Shown here: in pieces, positions 26,701-34,980 of the stretch | Numbering within the stretch: the first letter of the stretch is position 1 | Layout of the letters: every line of letters starts with the position of its first letter | Source: Mixophyes australis | Lineage: Eukaryota > Chordata > Amphibia > Anura > Limnodynastidae | Length of the DNA stretch: 64,000 nucleotides | Assembly: GCA_036250195.1 (NCBI GenBank) | Contig: JAVHZZ010000006.1 | Coordinates: 183,531,350 to 183,595,349 of the forward strand | Direction: 5' to 3' | Notes under the pieces: model-generated | Database searches by the model: none | What the model saw: only the letters and a program-made list of their open reading frames with translations | Told to the model about the DNA's origin: nothing | Program-made: the position numbers and the translations under genes

Positions 26701-28760
26701 ACCTGTGTTACAGGCTCTACAGAACCAATGTAGGTATCTGGACGGAGCAATATATGCTCCAATTGAGTCTTCTTTTGATAAATCCTCTCAACAGAAAGAC
26801 GCTTGTTGTCATTTTTCTTCAGTTTACTCACTGCGGTCTTGTTCTCATCGAAGAGAGGCTGGAAAAAAAGCACAATAGGTGTAAATTTCACCAGTGGTGA
26901 TGGTTGCTTTGGGGAGAGCAAAACAGGTAACATTATAGCCAATTAGCAAATAGTGCTGCCTGAGCTAGAACAGTTGAGTGAATGGGAATGACTGACTGTT
27001 TTGCAGGACTCTTGAAGGCACAGTACAAAGTGAACTATACAAGATTGTAAAGCATATTTAAGAGTATAGAATGCAAATCACTTAATCGTTTTAACACCCT
27101 TTGGTTGTACATCCCTTGGTTTCTGTCAACAGAACCTAAGAGATACAAATACACAAGTCTCTAAGACAGTGATGGGCAACCTGTATCCCCAGCTTCTTCG
27201 TGCTTTATTGGCAGATTTGTTTAGAGTATAACACTTGCTTAAAAAAAAATGATACAGATAGGTACCTCTGATTAAATGTATTGTTTTAACTTATTACTGA
27301 GATTAAGGGTAAAGTGCAGTCCTTTTGAAGGTTACAGGGACCCATGAAGCCGCTGAAATGTATCATGTCGCCTAACCCTACTCTAGGAACTGCACTACTG
27401 TTTTGTGAATGCCAAGAAATGTGTACATTTCTCTAATAGGGTGCTACAGTTTTAGTAAGATGACAAAATTAATAAAAGTTTTATACAACTGCTCCTTTCC
27501 ACCAAACACTTGATGTTACCCTAAACTAACTTGTAATGGACTGCATCTGCAGAACTTCCTGATATCAGAATCTGAAGCAGCAGCTGAAATACAAGGATGA
27601 CAAACTGTATCCAGCTGAGATCAAGCTCTCATTGCAAACATTTAATAAAATCTATTAAACCGCAGATAAAATAAATCAATTTCCAAAACGGAACTTTTTG
27701 TAGATCCCTATGTCTACATTGTAGTAGTGGTGAATCAGGCACCAATGAACAACAGAGTATGGACCTAAATGGAAGACATGGCTCTTTCTGCAGGTTTTCC
27801 ATAAAAACAGAGTCATGAAAGCTGTAAAGACAATGTATTTATTTTCACTTGTGGGCACATGAATAAGCAAGGCTTCAGATCTTTGACTATGCAAAGTCTT
27901 AGATAAAGCATCTTCCAACACATGCAGCAGTTGTACTTTTTCTGACATGGGGCCAGGGTGCTGCTTTTTGACTGCCAAGACAGCATTTACTCAGAAAATA
28001 ATTCAATTGTTTTTCACTACATGCTGATATATAGGTAAAGTTCTGTTCTATAGCCCAAGTCGGAAACGTCATTAAACAAACTGCAATCATCAATATAAGC
28101 TGCAATACAATCTTTAATCTGACACATGTCTAAAGGGGTTTCATAAATGTATGGTTAATTTTGATTAAATAAACCTTGCACCTTAGTACCATAGGAAGGA
28201 ATATTTAGTTACTCAGCCATCATCACACACATTCTGCTGTAACTAGTTTGGGTTTATACCCACTTTAAACACGAGGTAATTAAAGTCCCAAAATATTACA
28301 TTGAAAACTAATGAAATGGAGAACAAGACTGCAAAGACAAAAGAGGGAATGGCTGAGCTGGTCCAGTACAGACCAGATTGGACACTTTACACATGTCCCT
28401 AATGGCAGACCCCCAACCAGCAGGAAGGCACATGCTGTATATAGAGCTGGGGTAAAGCAAACTGTCTCCCAAGCTGCGCGCGATCTACAATTTCAAACAC
28501 GCCTTGTAACTGTAGTTCTTCAGCGGCTGTGGAACTATAAGTCCCTGCATTGAACTCTACAATTCTTCAACAGGAACAATTTGCTGCCTTAGTAGGGTAT
28601 GTAGGGATAAGACAACCAATTCTACATGATTGCACAGTCGCTACCTAGCGTCCGCATACCACTGGTACGACCTAGAGAGGATACTGCAAAGGTCACATTT
28701 GTAGTACATTTCCTTTGAAACCCGGAACGCCATACTCACTTTAAGTGGCTCGGTCTCCAT
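2611..28760 (-). CDS. top2a: DNA topoisomerase II alpha, complete 35-exon gene
   Basis: Encodes the nuclear type IIA topoisomerase that passes one duplex through a transient double-strand break, using ATP, to decatenate chromosomes in dividing cells. Joining 35 exons with GT/AG borders gives one frame of 1,561 residues (human TOP2A is about 1,530). GHKL ATPase: Asn91, GRNGYGAK at 161-168, QTK at 376-378. TOPRIM: EGDSAK from Glu461, and Asp541/543/545. Breakage-reunion domain: catalytic Tyr805 in SPRYIFT. Numbering up to Tyr805 equals human. The C-terminal 390 residues are Lys/Ser/Asp/Glu-rich and end EDSDDDMF. I call alpha rather than beta from the short N-terminus (METEPLK...) and this acidic tail; TOP2B ends differently. 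No frameshift or premature stop is seen, so the gene looks functional. The promoter has inverted CCAAT boxes as in mammalian TOP2A. Confidence 0.97.
2927..3117 (-). CDS. top2a: top2a exon 34
   Basis: Residues 1449-1512. Contains [20 protein letters not shown], like the human KRKPSTSDDSDSNF segment; probable nuclear-localisation and phosphorylation region. Confidence 0.94.
3248..3400 (-). CDS. top2a: top2a exon 33
   Basis: Residues 1398-1448 plus one base. Pro-rich, then basic ([14 protein letters not shown]). Confidence 0.92.
3531..3580 (-). CDS. top2a: top2a exon 32 (50 bases)
   Basis: Residues 1381-1397, Pro/Glu/Val-rich. Very short, but both borders are consensus and it keeps the frame between exons 31 and 33. 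Confidence 0.87.
4224..4380 (-). CDS. top2a: top2a exon 31
   Basis: Residues 1329-1380 plus two bases. Acidic, with DSDDEEG and [11 protein letters not shown] repeats; family position equals the human SDSDEDFSDF region. Confidence 0.92.
4565..4717 (-). CDS. top2a: top2a exon 30
   Basis: Residues 1278-1328 plus one base. Contains [14 protein letters not shown], matching the human tail motif QTTLAFKPIKKG, a PIP-box-like segment. Confidence 0.93.
4795..4915 (-). CDS. top2a: top2a exon 29
   Basis: Residues 1238-1277 plus one base. Ser/Glu-rich, then [14 protein letters not shown]. The donor is the weak GTTTGT. Confidence 0.92.
5275..5472 (-). CDS. top2a: top2a exon 28
   Basis: Residues 1172-1237. 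Contains [20 protein letters not shown] and a Lys-rich end; start of the less conserved regulatory tail. Confidence 0.94.
5729..5812 (-). CDS. top2a: top2a exon 27
   Basis: Residues 1144-1171. Contains [18 protein letters not shown], the end of the C-gate coiled coil. Confidence 0.95.
6072..6212 (-). CDS. top2a: top2a exon 26
   Basis: Residues 1097-1143: an acidic run, then [19 protein letters not shown]. The donor reads AAG|GTCTGC, with C at +3, which is unusual, but phase and homology require it. Confidence 0.93.
6458..6549 (-). CDS. top2a: top2a exon 25
   Basis: Residues 1066-1096. Contains [19 protein letters not shown]. Confidence 0.96.
6851..7046 (-). CDS. top2a: top2a exon 24
   Basis: Residues 1001-1065 plus one base. 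Contains [20 protein letters not shown] and [12 protein letters not shown] of the C-gate coiled coil. Confidence 0.96.
7229..7429 (-). CDS. top2a: top2a exon 23
   Basis: Residues 934-1000. Contains [13 protein letters not shown] and [16 protein letters not shown], at the start of the coiled-coil C-gate arm. Confidence 0.96.
7513..7647 (-). CDS. top2a: top2a exon 22
   Basis: Residues 889-933. Contains SYKNFKG and [11 protein letters not shown]. Phase 0 at both ends. Confidence 0.96.
7860..8091 (-). CDS. top2a: top2a exon 21
   Basis: Residues 811-888, the longest coding exon. Contains [11 protein letters not shown] and [11 protein letters not shown] of the tower/DNA-gate region. Confidence 0.96.
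8282..8430 (-). CDS. top2a: top2a exon 20 (active-site tyrosine)
   Basis: Residues 762-810 plus two bases. Contains [21 protein letters not shown]; Tyr805 forms the transient 5'-phosphotyrosine link with DNA. The residue number equals human. Confidence 0.97.
8431..9203 (-). other. top2a: top2a intron 19
   Basis: AT-rich, no exon or recognisable repeat seen. Confidence 0.5.
9204..9325 (-). CDS. top2a: top2a exon 19
   Basis: Residues 721-761. Contains [17 protein letters not shown] and SSYHHGE of the DNA-binding winged helix. Confidence 0.96.
9433..9547 (-). CDS. top2a: top2a exon 18
   Basis: Residues 683-720 plus one base. Contains [20 protein letters not shown] at the entry to the DNA-gate domain. 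Confidence 0.96.
9679..9771 (-). CDS. top2a: top2a exon 17
   Basis: Residues 652-682, [14 protein letters not shown] to HGLPE. Phase 0 at both ends. Confidence 0.96.
10108..10217 (-). CDS. top2a: top2a exon 16
   Basis: Residues 615-651. Contains [16 protein letters not shown], a conserved TOPRIM-to-winged-helix segment. Confidence 0.96.
10930..12050 (-). mobile_element. Decayed DIRS-like element, tyrosine recombinase part (top2a intron 15)
   Basis: Minus-strand frames give [19 protein letters not shown] (about 11380-11440) and [13 protein letters not shown] (about 11130-11190), resembling the YR of DIRS retrotransposons (around the AHST...W.S..TF region). Many stops and shifts. Outer limits are approximate and were not found by terminal repeats. 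Confidence 0.5.
12456..12610. mobile_element. Small hAT-like MITE
   Basis: Ends CAGAGGTGC and GCACCTCTG are inverted, and the inner arms (TTTCAGGATTTCT / AGAAATCCTGAAA) also pair. No 8-base target duplication is evident. Confidence 0.45.
13005..13110 (-). CDS. top2a: top2a exon 15
   Basis: Residues 580-614 plus one base. Contains [12 protein letters not shown] and KYYKG. The donor GTTTGT is weak but its phase matches exon 16. Confidence 0.95.
13211..13321 (-). CDS. top2a: top2a exon 14
   Basis: Residues 543-579, starting [11 protein letters not shown], which supplies Asp543 and Asp545 of the metal site. Confidence 0.97.
13780..13905 (-). CDS. top2a: top2a exon 13
   Basis: Residues 501-542, ending MIMTDQ. 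Asp541 is the first aspartate of the TOPRIM DxDxD metal site, which is split across this exon junction. Confidence 0.97.
14182..14339 (-). CDS. top2a: top2a exon 12 (TOPRIM)
   Basis: Residues 448-500. Carries the TOPRIM catalytic motif EGDSAK (Glu461) and the PLRGK motif. Confidence 0.97.
14620..14758 (-). CDS. top2a: top2a exon 11
   Basis: Residues 402-447 plus one base. Contains [10 protein letters not shown] and [12 protein letters not shown], the linker into the TOPRIM domain. Confidence 0.96.
15330..18960 (-). mobile_element. Decayed DIRS-like retrotransposon(s) (top2a intron 10)
   Basis: Reading on the minus strand: [14 protein letters not shown] near 18560-18600 and [18 protein letters not shown] near 18410-18470 (RNase H of DIRS elements), then [14 protein letters not shown] and RSVGASW near 16720-16810 (tyrosine recombinase) and a further YR-like stretch near 15400-15660. 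Frames are broken. Order RNase H then recombinase fits DIRS, but the second YR piece implies more than one insertion. Confidence 0.6.
19472..19592. repeat. Long near-perfect hairpin, top2a intron 10
   Basis: Left arm from CGGGCGGCAAGTAAAACCAG pairs with right arm ending CTGGTTTTACTTGCCGCCCG; inner arms around AACTGCGTG/CACGCAGTT also pair. Probably a foldback MITE. Confidence 0.8.
20844..20981 (-). CDS. top2a: top2a exon 10
   Basis: Residues 356-401. Carries the QTK loop (Gln376-Lys378) that senses ATP hydrolysis. A 6.1-kb intron rich in transposon relics follows. Confidence 0.96.
21293..21394 (-). CDS. top2a: top2a exon 9
   Basis: Residues 322-355, [12 protein letters not shown] followed by a Lys-rich turn. 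The first 36 coding bases and the adjoining 38 bases of intron 8 recur, diverged, in intron 6 (22580-22653). Confidence 0.96.
21607..21780 (-). CDS. top2a: top2a exon 8
   Basis: Residues 264-321. Contains [19 protein letters not shown], nearly identical to the vertebrate family. Phase 0 at both ends. Confidence 0.96.
21870..22082 (-). CDS. top2a: top2a exon 7
   Basis: Residues 193-263. Contains [10 protein letters not shown] and [12 protein letters not shown] in the transducer part of the ATPase region. Phase 0 at both ends. Confidence 0.96.
22225..22410. mobile_element. Possible MITE, top2a intron 6
   Basis: GTGGAATTCAAT at one end and ACTGAATCTACCTC at the other are roughly inverted. Weak case. 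Confidence 0.3.
22580..22653 (-). pseudogene. Partial copy of top2a exon 9 start and its acceptor, in intron 6
   Basis: Matches 21359-21432 over 74 bases without gaps and with about 8 differences. It covers the first 36 coding bases of exon 9 plus 38 bases of intron 8, including a usable CTTAG acceptor. The copied coding part still reads [12 protein letters not shown] in frame. It lies 1.2 kb upstream of the real exon 9 in transcription direction. No good donor follows (GTTTGC at best), so it is probably inert. Confidence 0.85.
22883..22980 (-). CDS. top2a: top2a exon 6
   Basis: Residues 160-192. Carries the glycine-rich ATP lid GGRNGYGAK (161-168 within it) and ends FKQ at a GTAGGT donor. 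Confidence 0.96.
23412..23557 (-). CDS. top2a: top2a exon 5
   Basis: Residues 111-159 plus one base. Contains [14 protein letters not shown] (nucleotide-binding Asn120 region) and LTSSNYDDD, which includes the 148-150 nucleotide contact. Confidence 0.96.
23649..23712 (-). CDS. top2a: top2a exon 4
   Basis: Residues 90-110. Carries VNAADN, with Asn91, the ATP/Mg ligand of GHKL ATPases. Confidence 0.96.
23765..24344. mobile_element. MITE with GGGCCTGATTYATTAA ends, top2a intron 3
   Basis: Inverted ends GGGCCTGATTTATTAA and TTAATGAATCAGGCCC, flanked by AGT on both sides, a 3-base target duplication as in PIF/Harbinger elements. The same ends occur at 46651-46985. Confidence 0.7.
24407..24497 (-). 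CDS. top2a: top2a exon 3
   Basis: Residues 60-89 plus one base. Contains MWVYEEEEG and YKIFDEIL, leading to the ATP/Mg-binding helix. Confidence 0.96.
24904..25051. mobile_element. Palindromic hAT MITE with 8-base target duplication, top2a intron 2
   Basis: CAGTGATGGCTAACC ... GGTTAGCCACTACTG with nearly complete arm pairing, flanked on both sides by CCCTATGG (24896-24903 and 25052-25059). The 8-base duplication is diagnostic of hAT transposition. Confidence 0.88.
26703..26858 (-). CDS. top2a: top2a exon 2
   Basis: Residues 8-59. Contains [11 protein letters not shown] and [10 protein letters not shown], the start of the GHKL ATPase domain. Phase 0 at both ends. Confidence 0.96.
26859..28739 (-). 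other. top2a: top2a intron 1
   Basis: No exon seen. A truncated hAT-like start (CAGTGATGGGCAACC, near 27168) and a GTGGAACTATAAGTCCCTGCA motif near 28530, common in palindromic MITEs, are the only recognisable pieces. Confidence 0.5.
28740..28760 (-). CDS. top2a: top2a exon 1 (start codon)
   Basis: Seven codons, METEPLK, ending in phase 0 at a consensus GTGAGT donor. The ATG lies just downstream of the CCAAT-box promoter, and residue numbering from it matches human TOP2A at every catalytic residue, which supports this start. Confidence 0.93.
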
Positions 28761-29130
28761 TGCTGCAACGTTAAACGGCACCGACAATGGCTACAAGATT
28801 CCGCAGCTAACTCACGATCCGCTCTCAGCGATATCCCACCCTAAACTAAGCCGGTCGCCGTTACTGCGCCAACTTCAAAAGCTCTCCAAACCGCCAAAAA
28901 GCAACGGCCAATCCCGCGCGAGGCAGAGGCACGAATTCACCAATCAAAGGTCGAAAGGGCGGAGTTTGTTTGAACCCTCCAATTAGGACGACGGCGCTGT
29001 TTCGTTGAAACCTCTGACTCTCTGGAAATAAAGTCCGCCAACCAAACCAAGAAATCCAAAGTAGCGCGAGGTAGTAGGCGGGTCGTTTGTTATGATGGGC
29101 GGAATGACGGGCCAATAAGATGAATGTGTA
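28761..29130 (-). promoter_or_regulatory. top2a: top2a promoter and 5' leader, four inverted CCAAT boxes
   Basis: GC-rich, CpG-containing sequence upstream of the ATG. CCAAT on the plus strand (ATTGG in the sense of top2a) occurs at 28908-28912, 28940-28944, 28979-28983 and 29112-29116, the first three about 32-39 bases apart. GGGCGG GC boxes are at 28957-28962 and 29097-29102. No TATA box is evident. The human TOP2A promoter is TATA-less with several inverted CCAAT boxes bound by NF-Y, so the arrangement looks conserved. Confidence 0.75.
28866..28879 (-). promoter_or_regulatory. Candidate E2F/CDE- and CHR-like pair
   Basis: In the top2a sense the stretch reads TTTGAA (CHR-like, 28874-28879) then TTGGCGC (E2F-like, 28866-28872). 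Such elements confer G2/M expression through DREAM/MMB complexes on TOP2A in mammals. The order is opposite to a classic CDE-CHR tandem, so it is only a candidate. Confidence 0.35.
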
Positions 29131-29454
29131 TAGTGTGTATAAACCTAACAAGGTTACGCTGCTGTTGTTTGGATAGTGTATTTATATAGAGTCAGCAATA
29201 AACAGCGCTTTGCAACATTTTATAAAGCCGACATATAAAGGAAATTCGTGCTGCAGCAACAGCGAGAGCAGAAGGAAACGTATTCCATACTTCCCATTAT
29301 TTTATTTTCTTGGATTGGAACATGAATATACGAATATACTTTATGTTATGTCCAAGCTATACATTATGGGGGGCATTCAAGTGTGCACGAAGTCCCGATG
29401 GAGCCTCGTGCAGAGCTGGATAAGGGCTCTGGGGGGCCCTATAGTGTAATATCA

Positions 29455-29512
29455 ACATTTACTTATATAGCGCCAGCAGATTCCGTAGCGCTTTACAATT
29501 AAATATGACACA
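29455..29512 (-). mobile_element. SINE-tail-like fragment
   Basis: TATAGCGCCAGCAGATTCCG TAGCGCTTTACAATT variant of the SINE tail, a second subfamily also seen at 56932-56997. Confidence 0.5.
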
Positions 29513-29513
29513 A

Positions 29514-30410
29514 TGCTGAAGTTAGCTTATTCGGCCATCTTCATCATCATCATCAATAATTTATATAGCGCCACTAATTCCGCAGCACTGTACAGAGAAC
29601 TTATTCACATCAGTCCCTGCCCCATTGGAGCGTATAGTCTAAATTCCCTAATATAGACACACACTCACAGACACAGACAGACAAACAGGGAGATAGACAG
29701 ACAGAGAGAAGGGTCAATTTTTAATAGCAGCCAATTAACCTAGCAGTATGTTTTTGGAGTGTGGGAGGAAACTGGAGCACCTGGAGGAAACCCACACAAA
29801 CACAGGGAGAACATACAAACTCCACACAGATAAGGCCATGGTCTGGAATCAAACTCATGACCCCAGTGATGTGAGGCAGAAGTGCTAACCACTAGGCCAC
29901 TGTGCTGCCCACTACTTATTAATTATTTATTCACTCCTTAGTCATGCACCAGTTTCTTATTCACTTCTTATTCATGCTTCAGCTTTTCATTCAGAAAACT
30001 TTATTTTTTAAAGGATTAAATCAAGTTGGATCACAGATTTTACATCAGATTAATACTAAAGGAGGTCCCTTAACATGGAATAGGGCAAGAAATAAGGTGG
30101 CAAAGTGGGCACAGTCGCCATATTTTATCATTTTGAATAAGTAGCTGTAGTTTTGCAAGAGGTAAATGCTGTTGGGCCACCAATTTGATAGTGGGAATCA
30201 ACACAGGGTGGTCAGTTACATATAAAACACTTGTCTTTTGCCTGGCCCAACACTGTTTTGGGCATGAAATTAGGTGGCAAAGTGGGCACAGATAGCATTT
30301 TCATCAATTTGAATAAGTAGCTGTAGTTTTGCAAGGGTTGATGTTTTTATTAAAAATTGCAACAAGAATAAATCCCATATTTCTTTGTCCAAAATAAAAT
30401 AGACTATATA
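29514..30410. repeat. Left arm of a long inverted repeat pair
   Basis: Begins GCTGAAGTTAGCTT and ends near AAATAGACTATATAC. Reverse complement of 37255-37915 with scattered changes. Contains about 1.5 copies of a roughly 175-base subrepeat (GTAGCTGTAGTTTTGCAAG). A SINE (29536-29911) is inserted in it. Confidence 0.8.
29536..29911 (-). mobile_element. tRNA-derived SINE, full length
   Basis: On the minus strand: a tRNA-like head (GGCCTAGTGGTTAGCACTTC, then a B-box-like GAGTTTGATTCC), a conserved core (GTGTGGAGTTTGTATGTTCT ... TTTCCTCC), a tail with GCGCTATATAAAT and GAT repeats. Resembles V-SINE-type elements; the family name is inference. Confidence 0.75.
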
Positions 30411-30689
30411 CAACATCAAAGAACCAATAGGAACGAAACGTCACATTATAATAACACCCAATTCTCCTACAGACCCTCCACAAAAAAATACTGCATCACT
30501 TCACAAATAAGATAACTATATACATCAAAGAAACATAACATCACCTAATTCAATACTCTGCATTACAACAACCCCATCACCAGTCTATAATACTACCTAA
30601 CACACCCTATACTGTTAGGAAATGAAAACAAACTTTAAATGTATGTAAACATTACTAAAAAATGAAGGATTTCCCCAAAATCTAATAGT

Positions 30690-31330
30690 GAAAGAACAGG
30701 ATAGATAGCCAAGAATCACTAGATGTTAGCTGCCACCTAGAGAGGTCTCAACCCTTGCCTGTGTCTAGCTCAGCTTGTAGCATCCATCCGGTCCCTCTCC
30801 ATTTCCTTTATTTTCCAAACCTCGTTCAGAATACTATCTACCATGTAACTACAGGGAAGAATTTTGGCCTCTAACGGACACTAAACACCATGCACTCCAC
30901 GTGTAAAATCTAACAACTGTGCTAACTAAAAAAAACGAGTGCTCAAATCAAAATCCCCACACCTTTTGAGCGCTCCACACACCCACTCAGGGTAGCTAAG
31001 ACACGGAAGGCCTAAGGCGTGGGACACTTCCTTGTAAACCTCTATATTAACAGGACACTGAATGAAGAAGTGGTCCATTGTCTCCACCTCTCCATGACAT
31101 TACTGCTGTGAACAACCATAATGGTCGGCACCCCTATGCTTCAGGTTCCCCGTAACGTAGAGCCTCAAGTGAAACTGTCTCTTTTTGCAGTCTCCCCCTC
31201 GGTGGGTAGCTGGCTTTCGAGTTTGGGTGCAGACCTTTCTCAAAGCATGGTTGGATAGGGGTCTTGTAAAAAATCTCAAGTTAAGCATGGATACCTCCTA
31301 GCCTATGCGGCTAAGGGTTTGAAGGTGACA
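30690..31330 (-). mobile_element. LINE ORF2 C-terminal fragment
   Basis: Minus strand encodes RLYVTGNLKHRGADHYGC and a following METMDHFF-type stretch, a reverse-transcriptase C-terminal zinc-like region. It overlaps in sequence, in opposite orientation, with 31335-31680. Confidence 0.55.
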
Positions 31331-31334
31331 AGGA

Positions 31335-31680
31335 AATGGCAGATCGGGGTGGGTGAGGCAAAAACTCCTCTAGGAAGGTGTTGGAGAGGAGGATTTTGCA
31401 AACTCACTTTGATGTGCCCCTGTTACTAAAGGATTGCCCATGTGATATGTGCTTGAAGGGTCTGTCTTTGGTGAATTCCATGCGGATTCCTCCTAAGTTT
31501 AGAGATCTAACTTGGCTTGCGTTTCACTGGAGGCTCTACGTTACGAGGAACCTGAAGCATAGGGGTGTTGACAATCGTGGTTGTCCACGGGAGGAAGGTC
31601 ATGGGGAGGTGGAGACAATGGATCACTTCTTGCTTCAGTGTCCTTTTAATATAAAGGGTAACAGACACAAGAACAAAGAT
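31335..31680 (+). mobile_element. LINE ORF2 C-terminal fragment, opposite strand
   Basis: Encodes CDMCLKGLS, FRDLTWLAFHWRLYVTRNLK and ETMDHFLLQCPFN, typical of the region after the RT domain in Tx1/L1-type or related LINEs. Confidence 0.6.
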
Positions 31681-32066
31681 GAGCACTAGTTGTAAAGAAT
31701 TGTATGTCTTGATTTATTAAATTGAGATAAAATAAAAAATCACATAGTGACACATATTCTACACGCTAGTATAAGCAAATAATACAATGCATAAAATAAG
31801 ATCAATGAATACAACATAAAACCTCACAATAAATAATATGCCGGCTCATATAATTTATTTATCATGTGAACCTGGGTAAGCTTTATCTTTGTTTCAAACA
31901 CTCGTATGGCCAATCTTCCTGTATATCCAAAACCAAATTGTGTTATGCAATCATATTTCATCATCTTTAAGTGAATCCACATAAAACTTTATATATTTAT
32001 ATACGGGGTTCACAGCTCCAGTGTGTTTAGCCTTTTAACCGCAATTCATTGCTGGATCCAAACCCT

Positions 32067-34980
32067 TTTTTTTTTATTCCAGTATTTATTTTTATTGAAA
32101 TTTTTCAAGGTGCATACATAAAAGACATTAACATACAACCAAAAGAAAAAAAACCAAACATTAATCTCAAATATATCTATATCCAGAAAAAAACCAAAAC
32201 AAATGTGTTACTCACATTACAGCATCGCAAAATCATGACATGTGTGCTGAACTTATTTAGTAACATATAACATACATGCTCATACATCAGTAAAATCCAG
32301 TTACAAGAGTGACTGTAAAGGTGTATGGTTGGCATTATATTGGTGTACCAACACCTAGTGTAAATCATGGTAGTCAGGATCAGAAACTCATGCCTTAAGA
32401 TGAGCCAACTGAGAGGCAATATAATACAGTTTCAAGTTGGGAAATGCAAGTCCACCAGAGGATCTGGACCTGTACGGCGAGCTAAGCTTAACCTTAGCCC
32501 TTTCCCCTCCCCAGACCAAAGAAATCAAATAACTATCAATGCAGCGGAAAATGGAGGGTGGAAAATATACGGGTGACTGCTGAAGTATATACAAAAACTT
32601 TGGCTTCACCACCATCTTATTTAAGTTTATCCTACCAGAGATAGAAAGCGGGAGCTTCCTCCACACATGAATTTTTGATTTAAGATATTCAATCTGGGGC
32701 CGCAGATTAATTTGTACATACTCTGAGGGGGTATTACTAATCCATATTCGCATATACTTGAATTTCAATACCCATTTTATTTGGAGGTCTTTTAGTGGTG
32801 TCATGGGATATCCCCAACGCAGAGGGAACACACTTAAAATAACCCAATTGATTTTTAAACTGGAAAAGAACCCAAATCCATCAACCAATCGCAGAAGAGT
32901 TCCTAGGGAAGTATCATGGTCTGAAAGAAACAGCAGCATATCATCTGCGTATTACGCCACCTTATCCTCTCTGTGCTCTGATTTAAGTCCCTTAATTTCT
33001 TTATCATGCCAGATCAGACAAGCCAGCGACTCTATTGCTAGCGCAAACAGAGCCGGAATCAATGGGCATCCCTGTCTAGTGTCCCGTTCCAATTGTAATG
33101 GTTGAGAAAGATGACCATTAATACAGACCCGTGCCACTGGATGCAAATACAGGAGCTTAACCCATTTTATAAATTCCGGTCCCACCCCAAATCAGGATAA
33201 CACCTCCCACAGGTAAGGCCACTCCACCGAGTCAAACGCCTTGGCTGCGTCCAAGGACACTACAACTTCGTTCCCTGAGGGAGGTGACAGAACCTGTAGG
33301 AGAGTATACAACCTCCTAAGATTAATAGATGTAGACTTGCCCAGCATAAATCCCGTTTGATCCGGATTAATCAATTCCAGTACCACTCTATTCAACCTCA
33401 AAGCCAGCAGTTTAGCCAAAATCTTAACATCACTCGACAACAGTAAAATTGGGCGATAGGACTTGGGGTACAACAGATCTTTCCCTGATTTAGGCAGCAC
33501 CACCACTATTGCCTATGCCATTGAAGGGGAAACGGCGCCGGCCTCACAAAGCTTGCTGAATGTGTCCAACAACAAAAAAGGGTCGATGTTTTTTATATAG
33601 TTCAATTGGTATACCATCTACTCCAGGAGCCTTGCCATTAAGGAACGACACCTTTCACTCTCAATTCTTTGAGAGTGAAAGGTGAATCAAGATACTCCCT
33701 ACAGTCAACGGATAGCACGGGGAGAGTAATAACATTCAAGTACGTCTGTAGGGCAGGTAAGTCATACCGGACCTGTGACCTATATGTATTAGAATAGTAT
33801 TTATAGAACACCTCAACAATATCAGGCATCAGATACCTCTTTACCCTGCTATGATCGCAAATAACCGATAGATCCGCATCCGCCCTCTCCACCCTTGTCA
33901 GATTTGCCAAAAAACTACTATTTCTGTCACCCTCAGCATATTGCACATGCTTAGAAAAAAGGAACTTACGTTTGAATTTATCAAAGACAGTCAACCCACT
34001 CCCTCTGGGCCAACTGCCAAGCTCGCCTTGCAAACTCATCTATGTATTGCGCTTCTAATGATTTACATGTTTTCTCTAATTTCTTTTCCTTAAGTCTAGA
34101 CAACTTTTTCAGCCACACCTGCGATTAATGTCCTCCTCAAAAAAGCCTTAAAAGCACCCCAAACTATCGGTGGCCGTGTCACAGAATTATCCATAAAGAA
34201 TCCTTCCCATTGCGTCACCAGTGATGCTCCCGTGCCCATCAAGGAGAGCCAAAAGGGGTTTAATTTCCAAAAGGACTGGCCTCTGGTAATAGCAAAATCA
34301 ATAGACAAACAGAGAGGCGAGTGGTCAGAGATCCCTCAAGCCTTATATTCTATCCCACATATCAGCGGCACCAAAGAATGTGACAACAAAGCTAAATCAA
34401 TTCTTGAGAATGCATTATATGATGTAGAGAAACAGGAGAATTGGACCTCTCCTGGATGCCTCAGGCGCCAGACATCTACCAACCACATCTCATTTACCAA
34501 GGCGGAGAAGGCCGACTTAGATTGACCAATTACAACATTTTGCTCTCGCCATCTATCAACAGCTTTATTTATCACATTATTGAATTCCCCTATACTTATA
34601 ATGGGAACCTCCGGAAACATTGCCATCAATTTGCCACACTTCTTTAACACCTCACTGTTATACGGTGGGGGTATATATACTATTAGGAGAAGCACCGGAA
34701 CCCAATTAATGACAGATTTCATCAGCACAAACCTCCCCCCTGAGTCCACCTGTATTTTTTCCAGGCAGAAACCAAGACATTTATGCACCAGTACAGAGAC
34801 CCCTCGAGAGTTAGTTGTGTGTGTAGAGTGGTAAGCCCTACCCACCCATGTTTTTTTTAGGGAGAGTACTCTTTCACCATGTAAATGAGTCTCTAATAAA
34901 CAAATTATATTAGGATAATTTTTTTTGATTTGACGTAGCACGAGAGAGCATTTCACAGCATTATTTAGGCCCCACACATT
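32067..34980 (-). mobile_element. Tx1/L1-like LINE, ORF2 remnant with 3' end
   Basis: Endonuclease region (34977-34336): IICLLETHL, RGVSVLVHK, IISIGEFNN. Reverse transcriptase: YRPILLLSSDVKILAK, motif A SLDAAKAFDSVEW (33230-33290), motif B RQGCPLIPALFALAIE (33030-33080), then YADDMLLFLSD (about 32920-32960). C-terminal GGLAFPNLKLYYIASQLAH. The 3' end carries AATAAAAATAAATA and an A-rich tail (T run at 32068-32077). Frames are broken, so it is dead. ORF1 was not found. Confidence 0.8.

Noticed and set aside
2611..28760. Assignment as TOP2B
   Set aside because: Short N-terminus, human TOP2A residue numbering through Tyr805 and the C-terminal end EDSDDDMF favour the alpha form.
29210..29449. 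Possible divergent gene from the top2a promoter
   Set aside because: The plus-strand frame has no family resemblance and runs into SINE-like repeat; no splice-supported continuation was seen.
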